Position numbers and translations under genes: made by a program. A stretch of DNA of 64,000 bases from Brevibacterium sp. UMB1308A (GTDB lineage Bacteria; Actinomycetota; Actinomycetes; Actinomycetales; Brevibacteriaceae): the NCBI RefSeq assembly GCF_030230605.1, contig NZ_JASPDO010000002.1:165114-229113 (forward strand), in the 5' to 3' direction. Of the stretch, positions 51,791 to 64,000 are shown one piece after another. The notes beneath the pieces are model-generated. The model saw nothing but the letters and a program-made list of their open reading frames with translations. It did not search any database and had not been told where the DNA came from. Each line of letters opens with the position of its first letter. Position 1 is the first letter of the stretch.

Positions 51791-52164
51791 GCCCACTCAA
51801 GTGTCAGCCCCGGCACCCGCTCACACACGCGAATGCCCACCATTTTCCACCAGTCGAGTGTGACTGGTCCGGGCATGATGATTTGCGGGAGCATGTCGGG
51901 AATGTCCTCTGGCGTGCGCGGTATCTCCATGGGCCATTCGATTTCTGACTTGCTGTAGTGGCGGGCTAGATACTCCACAGCCTTATCTGTAGCGTCACTA
52001 AGCTCCTGAAGTTCCTCCACCACTCCAGCCGGGGGTTGGTACACCCCCTTGTCCCAAGCGCGGGCAGAATTCTGGCTCACTCCAAGGTAATCAGCAATTT
52101 CTTTCACCGAGTAGCCCAGGTAGGTGCGGAGTGCGCGGAAATGCGCACCAGTCATGCGTTCCAT
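51787..52164 (-). CDS. XRE-family regulator of right-end module
   Basis: A 125-residue protein with an N-terminal helix-turn-helix (YSVKEIADYLGVSQNSARAWDKGVY) and an acidic helical C-terminus. It follows a hairpin and a short spacer after the first gene of the module. The sequence before its start (CACTTTTTGGGGATTA) resembles the promoter-spacer sequence of the operon, a possible shared operator. It may regulate its own operon. Confidence 0.72.
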   Translation of the reverse strand: MERMTGAHFRALRTYLGYSVKEIADYLGVSQNSARAWDKGVYQPPAGVVEELQELSDATDKAVEYLARHYSKSEIEWPMEIPRTPEDIPDMLPQIIMPGPVTLDWWKMVGIRVCERVPGLTLEWA

Positions 52165-52185
52165 TTAATCCCCAAAAAGTGTTGT

Positions 52186-52207
52186 GCCCCAGCGGTGAGG
52201 CTGGGGC
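52186..52207 (-). terminator. hairpin within right-end module
   Basis: GCCCCAGC (52186-52193) pairs with GCTGGGGC (52200-52207). On the minus strand it is followed after a few bases by a short T-run, so it may attenuate transcription between the first and second genes of the module. Confidence 0.6.
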
Positions 52208-52217
52208 TTAGTTGCAT

Positions 52218-52773
<556 letters not shown>

Positions 52774-52783
52774 CACGTCATGT

Positions 52784-52829
52784 GACATTCAAACGGCCGA
52801 GGTGCTACCACCTCGGCCGTTTGAATGTC
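52784..52829. terminator. perfect 21-bp hairpin, original nrdF terminator
   Basis: Positions 52784-52804 pair exactly with 52809-52829 around CTAC. It lies 11 bp after the displaced NrdF stop, so it is probably the pre-integration terminator for nrdHIEF and for the convergent nitronate monooxygenase gene. Confidence 0.85.
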
Positions 52830-52879
52830 AGCAGAAACAGGTGAGCGGCCGCAGCCGGGCGGCCAAAGACACCGGAACG

Positions 52880-53866
52880 TTAGCGAGCCAGCTTGTTACG
52901 CAGGTCCTCTTGTGCAGCCTTAAACTCACTTACCAGGTTGGCAACCAACTCCCGGGCGGGAACCGAACCTGTGATGTGCCCAATTCCCTGGCCTGAACCC
53001 CAAATTTCCTTCCACGCTTTTGGCTTTGCACGCTCACCGGAGGCCGTGGACTCAAAGCTCATCGCAGAAGGGTCAGATACCGGCAGGTTCTCGGGGTCCA
53101 GCCCGGCTGCCTGAATTGAACCACGCAGATAGTTACCGTGAACACCGGTGAACAGGTTGGAATAAACAATGTCATCGGCCGAGGAGTCAACAATCATGTT
53201 GCGGTAGCCATCAACCACATTGGCTTCAGGCGTGGACAAGAATGCCGAACCTACATACGCAAAGTCAGCGCCGGCAGCCAGCGCGGCCAGGATCGAATGG
53301 CCGTGCGCAATCGCCCCGGACAGCGCCAGCGGTCCATTGAACCATTCGCGGATCTCGCGGACCAGTGCGAACGGGCTCAACGCACCCGCGTGCCCACCGG
53401 CTCCCGCAGCTACAGCAATGAGGCCGTCCGCACCCTTTTCAACCGCCTTGTGCGCGAAGCGGTTGTTAATCACGTCGTGCAGAACAATGCCGCCATAAGA
53501 ATGCACTGCTTCGATGACATCTTCACGCGCGCCCAGAGAGGTGATCACAACGGGCACCTTGTGGTCGACAACGACGCCGAGGTCGTGCTCAAGTCGGTTG
53601 TTTGTCCGGTGGACGATGAGATTGACTGCGAGTGGGCCCACAGGCGCACCGGGGTTAGCCGCGGCGTACTGGGCGTTGGATTCGGTAATGTCGGTGAGCC
53701 ATTCGTCCAGAAGCTCCTGTGGGCGAGCGTTCAGGGTGGGAAACGAGCCGATGACTCCTGACTGGCACTGCGCTTTGACGAGGTCTGGGCCAGAGGCAAT
53801 AAACATGGGGGAAGAAATGATGGGGGCCGCAAGAGGTGTGCGCAGAATGTCAGGGAGTTCAGACAC
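52880..53866 (-). CDS. nitronate monooxygenase-family flavoprotein
   Basis: A 328-residue FMN-dependent TIM-barrel enzyme of the 2-nitropropane dioxygenase/nitronate monooxygenase family (relatives include FabK). Motifs: PIISSPMFIASGPDLV (FMN), DVINNRFAHKAVEKGADG and AAGAGGHAGALSPFALV (flavin phosphate), LALSGAIAHGHS and GADFAYVGSAFL. The GTG at 53866 has AAGGAGACA upstream; in-frame upstream codons to 53986 lie before it. Oxidises alkyl nitronates in detoxification; substrate not predictable. Confidence 0.85.
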   Translation of the reverse strand: MSELPDILRTPLAAPIISSPMFIASGPDLVKAQCQSGVIGSFPTLNARPQELLDEWLTDITESNAQYAAANPGAPVGPLAVNLIVHRTNNRLEHDLGVVVDHKVPVVITSLGAREDVIEAVHSYGGIVLHDVINNRFAHKAVEKGADGLIAVAAGAGGHAGALSPFALVREIREWFNGPLALSGAIAHGHSILAALAAGADFAYVGSAFLSTPEANVVDGYRNMIVDSSADDIVYSNLFTGVHGNYLRGSIQAAGLDPENLPVSDPSAMSFESTASGERAKPKAWKEIWGSGQGIGHITGSVPARELVANLVSEFKAAQEDLRNKLAR

Positions 53867-53949
53867 GAGTTGTCTCCTTCGAAAACTTGCCGTGATAAAC
53901 GATCGTTCGGTGTGCCTAGAACTATAATCTGCGTCACGTTCGCTGACAA

Positions 53950-53982
53950 AACGAGGCCACCCGTTGAACGGGTGGCCTCGTT
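53950..53982 (-). terminator. intrinsic terminator of acyl-CoA operon
   Basis: Arms 53950-53965 and 53967-53982 are complementary over 16 positions; the real loop will be larger. On the minus strand CGTTTTG follows, so it terminates the leftward enoyl-CoA hydratase transcript. Confidence 0.8.
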
Positions 53983-54039
53983 GCACTTGTGCGTACTGCG
54001 TTTCGCGACTGGAATGTTTCGCTTTACGCCGCGCGAGGA

Positions 54040-54813
54040 TTAGGAGTCAGTGAACTTTGGTTCACGCTTTTCGACGAACGCTCCCATACCTTCCTTCTGG
54101 TCGTTCGTGGCCAGAGTGGAGTGGAAGAGGCGACGTTCAAACAGCAGTCCCTGCTGCAGCGTGGTTTCGAACGAAGCGTTGACGGCTTCCTTCACCATGG
54201 CTGATGCGATGAGCGACTTACTTGCGATGGTCTTAGCGATGTCATACACGGTGTCCAGGAGTTCATCGTGTGGAACAACGCGGGCGGCCAGACCAGAGCG
54301 TTCAGCTTCTTCAGCGTCCATCATGCGCCCGGTCAAGCACAGGTCCATGGCCTTAGCTTTACCAATCGCACGGGTCAGACGCTGGGAGCCACCCATTCCA
54401 GGCAGAACGCCTAGGTTGATTTCTGGCTGGCCGAACTTCGCCTTTTCACTTGCGATGAGAATGTCGCACATCATCGCCAGTTCACAGCCACCGCCCAGGG
54501 CAAAACCGTTGACGGCTGCGATGATGGGCTTGCGAACTGCTGTCAGGCGGTTCCAGCCTTCGAACCAGTCGGCACGGTAGGCCTTTGCGAAGTCGAGTTC
54601 GCTCATTTCCTTAATGTCAGCTCCCGCTGCGAATGCGCGACCTTCACCGGTAATGACGATGACACGCACATTGTCGTCTGCGTCAGCCTGTGCTGCTGCT
54701 TCGGTGACTTCCGTGAGTACCTGCAGGTTCAGCGCGTTCAACGCCTTGGGGCGGTCAAGAGTAATGGTTGCGATGCCGTTGTCGGTTTCGAACTTGATTG
54801 TTTCGTAACTCAT
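54040..54813 (-). CDS. enoyl-CoA hydratase
   Basis: A 257-residue crotonase-fold hydratase that adds water to enoyl-CoA in fatty or branched-chain acid breakdown. [11 protein letters not shown] (oxyanion hole), [18 protein letters not shown] and the catalytic Glu in [16 protein letters not shown] are present, with a second Glu in the preceding helix. ATGA overlap with the upstream HIBCH-like gene; the ATG at 54813 is preferred over an in-frame start at 54897 inside that gene. Confidence 0.92.
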   Translation of the reverse strand: MSYETIKFETDNGIATITLDRPKALNALNLQVLTEVTEAAAQADADDNVRVIVITGEGRAFAAGADIKEMSELDFAKAYRADWFEGWNRLTAVRKPIIAAVNGFALGGGCELAMMCDILIASEKAKFGQPEINLGVLPGMGGSQRLTRAIGKAKAMDLCLTGRMMDAEEAERSGLAARVVPHDELLDTVYDIAKTIASKSLIASAMVKEAVNASFETTLQQGLLFERRLFHSTLATNDQKEGMGAFVEKREPKFTDS

Positions 54814-55856
54814 GAAAACACCTTGTCTTGTACGGGGGTTGTAATGATGGATTCGACTTCCTGAGGGTCCAGCTCGGCAAGCGACGCTGGGTTCCACTTT
54901 GGGTTACGGTCCTTATCGATGACCTGTGCACGGATACCTTCAGTGAGGTCAGGGTACTTGGCAATGTGCGTCGCGGTACGCAGGTCCTGTTCAAGAACGT
55001 CAGCAAGCGACATTGACGCCGCCCGGCGGATCAGTTCAAACGTCACAGCAACTGACCGTGGTGACTTGGTTTCAAGAAGCTCAGCGGTGGACTTGGCCTT
55101 CTCCGATTCGTGCGAACGAAGCGCTTCCACGATCTCTTGTGGCGAGTCCTTCGCAAAGCACTCAGCGATCCACGAAACGTCGTCGGCGAGCTCAGCGGCA
55201 GGTGCGTCCTGCGCGAACTGGGCAACGACCTCGGCGACATCCCCTGGGTTTTCCGCGAGAGCCTTAACCAGCTCAGGAACCGAAGCGTCCGGCACGTAGT
55301 AGTCAGCTAGCCCGTACGCGATTGCGCCGCCTGCGCCGATCGGTAGGCCGGTCAGACCCAGGTACATGCCCACGTGCTGAGGCATGCGCGCCAAAATGTG
55401 GGTTGCGCCAACGTCAGGGAACAGACCGATCGTGGTTTCGGGCATTCCGATCTTGGTGGAGTCGGTGACGATACGGACCGATCCGTGTGCGGAAATTCCC
55501 ACACCGCCACCCATGGTGATGCCGTTCATGACAGCGATGACAGGCTTGGGGTATTCCGCAAGCGTGTAGTTCATGAAGTACTCGTGGCGGAAGAACTTCG
55601 CGTTGTCTGTACTGCCTTCGGTGATTGCTTTGTAGATCGCTTTGATGTCACCGCCGGCACACAGTCCGCGTTCACCGCGACCCGTGATGAGCACTGCGCG
55701 GACTGAATCGTCGTCCTTCCACGCGCCCAGCGCTTCGTTGACGGTGTTGATCATGTCCACGCCCAGTGCGTTAATCGCTTTGGGCTTGTTCAGTTCGATG
55801 CGTCCTAGACCGTTGTCGACGCTGACAATAACTTGCGGTTCGCTTGCTTCCGACAT
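54810..55856 (-). CDS. 3-hydroxyisobutyryl-CoA hydrolase-like
   Basis: A 348-residue crotonase superfamily protein, longer than hydratases because of the C-terminal extension typical of 3-hydroxyisobutyryl-CoA hydrolases (valine degradation). Motifs: [33 protein letters not shown] and [18 protein letters not shown], all diagnostic for that group. The start directly follows the acyl-CoA dehydrogenase stop (TAAATG). Confidence 0.9.
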   Translation of the reverse strand: MSEASEPQVIVSVDNGLGRIELNKPKAINALGVDMINTVNEALGAWKDDDSVRAVLITGRGERGLCAGGDIKAIYKAITEGSTDNAKFFRHEYFMNYTLAEYPKPVIAVMNGITMGGGVGISAHGSVRIVTDSTKIGMPETTIGLFPDVGATHILARMPQHVGMYLGLTGLPIGAGGAIAYGLADYYVPDASVPELVKALAENPGDVAEVVAQFAQDAPAAELADDVSWIAECFAKDSPQEIVEALRSHESEKAKSTAELLETKSPRSVAVTFELIRRAASMSLADVLEQDLRTATHIAKYPDLTEGIRAQVIDKDRNPKWNPASLAELDPQEVESIITTPVQDKVFS

Positions 55857-57020
55857 TTAGGCAACTCCTGTGCTCTTGCGCGAGATGATGACGCGCATGA
55901 TTTCGTTCGTTCCTTCAAGAATCTGGTGGACGCGCAAGTCACGAACCAGTTTCTCCACTCCATACTCTGCCAGATATCCGTATCCGCCGAAGATCTGCAG
56001 GGCGCGATTTGCCACGTCAAAGCTGATATCGGTGGATTTCAGCTTGGCCATGGCTGACAGCAGGGTGGTGTTGGGGTCGTTGGCGTCATATGCCGAGGCT
56101 GCCCTCCACAGGAAGGAACGCGCGGCTTCGAGGTCGGCCTGCATTCCAGCAACTTCGAAGCGCAGTGCTTGGAACTGGTTGATTTCGGAGCCAAAGGCCT
56201 GGCGTTCGCCCATGTAGGTGACGGCCTTTTCGAGCGCGGACTGGGCTCCTCCCAACGCGCACGCTCCAATGTTGAGGCGCCCTCCGTCGAGTCCAGCCAT
56301 GGCGATCTTGAAGCCAGTGCCTTCGTCGCCGATGCGGTCTTCAACGGGAACACGTACGTTGTCGAGCATGACCTGGCGGGTGGGTTGCGCGCGCCAGCCC
56401 ATCTTCTTTTCATTCGCTCCAAAGGACAGCCCTGGGGTGTCTTTGTCGATCATGAATGCGGAGATGCCTTTTGCGCCGGCGTCCCCGGTGCGTGCCATGA
56501 CCAGGTAGGAGTCAGAAGATCCCGCCCCGGAGATGAACTGCTTGACACCGTTGAGGACGTAGTGGTCGCCGTCCAGGCGGGCCGAGGTGGCAAGGGCCGC
56601 CGCGTCGGAGCCGGCGCCTGGTTCTGTGAGGCAGTAGCTGGAGAGTTTGTCGAAGTTGGTCAGCGGTGTGAGCCACCGTTGTTTTTGGTCGTCGTTGGCG
56701 AAATTGTCGAGTACCCAAGCGACCATGTTGTGGATGGAAATGTAGGCGGCCACCGCGGGGCATGCTGTTGAAAGCGCTTCGAAGATGAGAGCGGCGTCCA
56801 TGCGCCCCAGTCCCGAGCCACCGGATTCTTCGGATACGTAGATTGACGCCATTCCAAGTTCGCCGGTCTGTTTGATGACGTCGACGGGGAAGTGGTGGTT
56901 TTCGTCCCATTCAAGTGCGTGGGGTGCGATCATTTCATCGGCAAAGGTGCGCGCCATGTTGGCGATTTCGCGTTGATCGTCTGTCAGTCCAAAAGTGAGT
57001 GCAGCAGCTGGGTGCGCCAT
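55857..57020 (-). CDS. acyl-CoA dehydrogenase (probably isobutyryl-CoA)
   Basis: A 387-residue FAD-dependent dehydrogenase. CLTEPGAGSDAAALAT and the QIFGGYGYLAEYGVEK C-terminal signature (with the region around the catalytic Glu, ILEGTNEIMR) are canonical. The order dehydrogenase, HIBCH-like hydrolase, enoyl-CoA hydratase matches the valine pathway from isobutyryl-CoA to 3-hydroxyisobutyrate, so isobutyryl-CoA is the likely substrate. GGAGGTTT precedes the ATG. Confidence 0.9.
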   Translation of the reverse strand: MAHPAAALTFGLTDDQREIANMARTFADEMIAPHALEWDENHHFPVDVIKQTGELGMASIYVSEESGGSGLGRMDAALIFEALSTACPAVAAYISIHNMVAWVLDNFANDDQKQRWLTPLTNFDKLSSYCLTEPGAGSDAAALATSARLDGDHYVLNGVKQFISGAGSSDSYLVMARTGDAGAKGISAFMIDKDTPGLSFGANEKKMGWRAQPTRQVMLDNVRVPVEDRIGDEGTGFKIAMAGLDGGRLNIGACALGGAQSALEKAVTYMGERQAFGSEINQFQALRFEVAGMQADLEAARSFLWRAASAYDANDPNTTLLSAMAKLKSTDISFDVANRALQIFGGYGYLAEYGVEKLVRDLRVHQILEGTNEIMRVIISRKSTGVA

Positions 57021-57073
57021 GAAACCTCCAATTCGTGGTGTTGGTCACCATGGTATGCCCATTTAGTTGGACG

Positions 57074-57568
57074 TCAAAGTAAATGTGCTTGGCTCTTTCT
57101 GTGCTTGGCGAGTAGCTCCAGAGCACGTGTGAGATCGTCAGGTTCGAGGCCGGGGGAGGCGAAGACGTTTTCGTTGAGGGCGACGGTTGCCCGCTCAGAG
57201 AGTTTGCGCCCTTCTTCTGTGAGACAGACCAGGGTTGTGCGTTTGTCGTTCGGGTGGGTTTCGCGTGTAACAAGCCCGGCTTTTTCGAGGCGGTCAACAG
57301 CATTGGTGGTGCTTGTGGGGTGGACTTGAAGGCGCTGGGAAACCTTAGAGGTAGGAAGTTTGCCGGTCTTTGTGAAGCGAAGAAGCGTGAGGAGTTCATA
57401 ACGAGCGAACGTGAGGTTCATGGGGCGCAGTACCGCCTCAACACGCCCCAACATGATCTGATGCGAACGCATGATCGACGTGACAAATGACATGCCGTCC
57501 GCAAACTCACTGTTTCCGTCGTCGATCCATTTGCGCTTAGCTTCTTCAAGCGGGTCAAAGTGCGTCAC
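57074..57568 (-). CDS. MarR-family regulator
   Basis: A 164-residue winged-helix regulator: LTFARYELLTLLRFTKTGKLPTSKV, then RLQVHPTSTTNAVDRLEKAGL and the wing THPNDKRTTLVCLTEEGR (each given in part). It is 53 bp upstream of the acyl-CoA dehydrogenase gene on the same strand, so it may regulate that operon in response to an acyl-CoA or acid. The GTG at 57568 has GGAGG upstream; in-frame upstream codons run into the neighbour's promoter. Confidence 0.85.
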   Translation of the reverse strand: MTHFDPLEEAKRKWIDDGNSEFADGMSFVTSIMRSHQIMLGRVEAVLRPMNLTFARYELLTLLRFTKTGKLPTSKVSQRLQVHPTSTTNAVDRLEKAGLVTRETHPNDKRTTLVCLTEEGRKLSERATVALNENVFASPGLEPDDLTRALELLAKHRKSQAHLL

Positions 57569-57644
57569 TGGGTAACCTCCTTGGCATTCCCACCCTATGA
57601 CGAACGATCTTGCCACGAATGTTGTCCCGTGCCACGATCGACGT

Positions 57645-58367
57645 GTGTGTGGACGTTTAAACATGGCTTCAGACCCGGCTGACATTGGTCGCGAGCTGGG
57701 AGTTGAGCATGAGCGGTATATGTTTTCGCCACGTTTTAACGTGCCCCCGGGGTCGGCATTACCTATTGTTTGCGATTCGGTGAGCGATACAGGTGAAATC
57801 GTTAGGCGTTTGGAGACCGCTGGGTGGGGTTTGGTTCCTGGTTGGGCTAAGGACGTGAAAATTGGCTTCCGCGCCTTTAATGCTCGCAGTGAAACTGTCG
57901 CGGATAAACCCATGTTCCGTTCTGCTTTTGTGCGCCGCCGATGCGTCATACCTGTGAGTGGATATTACGAATGGGCAGTAGAAGACGGTGAAAAAACCCC
58001 GTGGCTCATGCACGGTGACGGCTGGTTGTTTTTAGCTGGCCTGTATGAGTTCGCAAAATGTGACGCCTTAGGTATTCCTGAGTCCGATCCGCGGACAACT
58101 GACGGCTGGTACGTCTCAACGACCATACTGACGATGCCGTCCCATGGTCATTTGGTTCCTGTGCATGACCGCATGCCTGTTGTTTTGGACCGTGCGGGGG
58201 TCGATCGCTGGTGCGAACCGGTGGAAACGAAGGCGGATGCCTTGGGTGTTCTCGATGCTGCGCTGCAGGCGGTTGATGTGGATCGCGTTGAACGGTACCG
58301 GGTTACTCGAGCCGTGGGTAACGTGCGCAATGACGGCCCAGAGCTCGCGGAACCCGTGGAGGATTAA
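57645..58367 (+). CDS. SRAP (YedK/HMCES-type) abasic-site protein
   Basis: A 240-residue SOS-response-associated peptidase-like protein that crosslinks to abasic sites in single-stranded DNA through Cys2. GTG 57645 is chosen because it yields M-C-G-R, with the catalytic Cys at position 2 after Met removal; the ATG at 57597 would bury it. Other active-site residues fit: FNARSET, VSGYYEW (Glu) and MPSHGHLVPVHDRMPV (His). It diverges from the MarR gene. Confidence 0.92.
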   Translation: MCGRLNMASDPADIGRELGVEHERYMFSPRFNVPPGSALPIVCDSVSDTGEIVRRLETAGWGLVPGWAKDVKIGFRAFNARSETVADKPMFRSAFVRRRCVIPVSGYYEWAVEDGEKTPWLMHGDGWLFLAGLYEFAKCDALGIPESDPRTTDGWYVSTTILTMPSHGHLVPVHDRMPVVLDRAGVDRWCEPVETKADALGVLDAALQAVDVDRVERYRVTRAVGNVRNDGPELAEPVED

Positions 58368-58453
58368 GGCGGGGTTAAGGGACACCGAGGTAGTTTCCGG
58401 ACCGACTGTCTCGTTGCGTTCTCGCAGTGTTGCGAGAGTCACGTCCAGCGGGC

Positions 58454-58482
58454 TTGCATGCCCGCTGTAAATGGCATAGATT
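58454..58482 (+). promoter_or_regulatory. rRNA promoter P1
   Basis: TTGCAT (58454-58459), 17-bp spacer, TAGATT (58477-58482), upstream of 16S in the gene-free 58368-58803 stretch. Confidence 0.55.
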
Positions 58483-58561
58483 ATTTTCTTGTCGCCTCAA
58501 GGACGGAAACGACTTTGAGGTGAACATCCGGAAAGATTTTCAGGACTTGCGAGTCGCAAAC

Positions 58562-58590
58562 TTGCTAAGAAATGAAATCTGTTCTAAAAT
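58562..58590 (+). promoter_or_regulatory. rRNA promoter P2
   Basis: TTGCTA (58562-58567), 17-bp spacer, TAAAAT (58585-58590). It is the better of the two tandem promoters and lies about 215 bp before mature 16S. Confidence 0.65.
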
Positions 58591-58666
58591 GGAGAAGTTG
58601 CCTCGATCGAGGCAGAAGCCACCTTTAGCGTGAGCCGACTGTGTGTTGGTGAGTGTTTTTGTGTGT

Positions 58667-58697
58667 GTGTTCTTTTTCAACTCAATAGCGTGTTTGT
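58667..58697 (+). promoter_or_regulatory. rRNA leader boxA-like antitermination region
   Basis: TGTTCTTTTTCAACTCAATA and the following GCGTGTTTG resemble the actinobacterial rrn leader boxA/boxC context, just before the T-rich stretch that leads to 16S. Nus-factor antitermination is inferred. Confidence 0.5.
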
Positions 58698-58803
58698 TTG
58701 TTTTTGTGATGCCAGTTTTGTTTTATTTTTTCTGGTTCTCAGATTGATTTGGCTTGATTTTTTCTTGTCTTTTCTTTTTGGGTGCTGGGGTTTTTCTTTC
58801 TTT

Positions 58804-63810
<5,007 letters not shown>

Positions 63811-63867
63811 ACAAACAACACAACAAAAAACATGACCGTACACACGCACTGTGTGCCCCCACTGTTT

Positions 63868-63988
63868 TTTGCGGTGGTTATAGCGTCAGGGAAACGCCCG
63901 GATAACCATTCCGAACCCGGAAGCTAAGCCTGACAGCGCTGATGGTACTGCACCCGAGAGAGTGTGGGAGAGTAAGACACCGCCGCAA
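63868..63988 (+). rRNA. rrf: 5S ribosomal RNA
   Basis: About 120 nt with terminal pairing TTGCGGTGG/ACACCGCCGCAA, central CCCGGATAACCATTCCGAAC and GAAGCTAAGCCTGACAGCGC. It ends the rRNA operon at the window edge. The 135-bp gap after 23S contains the processing arm. Confidence 0.94.
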
Positions 63989-64000
63989 AACCAACGTAAA

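Overview
The window comes from an actinobacterial (Actinomycetota) chromosome. The 16S and 23S rRNA genes have actinobacterial sequence, the rRNA spacer lacks tRNA genes, the ribonucleotide reductase is a class Ib nrdHIEF operon, and host coding regions are moderately GC-rich. The 16S 5' region looks like the Micrococcales/Brevibacteriaceae side of the phylum, but I do not assign a genus. Left host flank (1-12.76 kb): a zinc-ribbon GTPase-like protein with a membrane partner; an agmatinase-family ureohydrolase; a six-gene leftward MoxR/DUF58/von Willebrand-A/TPR (Bat-type) operon in which almost every gene overlaps the next; a 550-bp control region with DnaA-box-like and NrdR-box-like sequences; then nrdHIEF reading rightward. 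Middle (about 12.67-52.77 kb): one apparently complete temperate siphovirus prophage of about 40 kb, inserted into the 3' end of nrdF. The insertion is bracketed by an 87-bp imperfect direct repeat encoding the NrdF C-terminus; all four base differences are synonymous third-position changes. Its map is canonical. A leftward lysogeny arm holds tyrosine integrase, ImmA-like peptidase, DUF4041/T5orf172 protein and XRE repressor. A divergent control region has twin 22-bp operators. A rightward early arm holds small genes, YqaJ exonuclease, annealing protein, HNH, SSB, HTH, RusA and a replication initiator with internal iterons. A chain of tiny, translationally coupled unknown genes follows. Then come HNH, candidate cos region and terminases, portal, a MuF protein fused to an EndoU-type toxin domain with a candidate immunity gene, scaffold, capsid, connectors, tail tube, -1 frameshifted tail chaperones, tape measure with two muralytic domains, tail tip, S74 fibre, CHAP endolysin and holins. 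At the right end, facing left and with its own promoter, sits an extra four-gene module: small acidic protein, XRE regulator, unknown protein, second tyrosine recombinase. Right host flank (52.77-64 kb): nitronate monooxygenase, then a branched-chain or fatty acyl-CoA cluster (acyl-CoA dehydrogenase, 3-hydroxyisobutyryl-CoA hydrolase, enoyl-CoA hydratase) with a MarR regulator upstream on the same strand; a SRAP (YedK/HMCES-type) protein; and an rRNA operon (16S-23S-5S) with two promoters, an antitermination leader and a visible 23S processing stem. The most promising material for new biology: the nrdF attachment arrangement, in which the essential NrdF tail becomes part of the phage junction; the MuF-EndoU/immunity pair; the right-end recombinase module; the chain of coupled tiny genes with two paralogous families; and the iteron block coded inside the replication gene.
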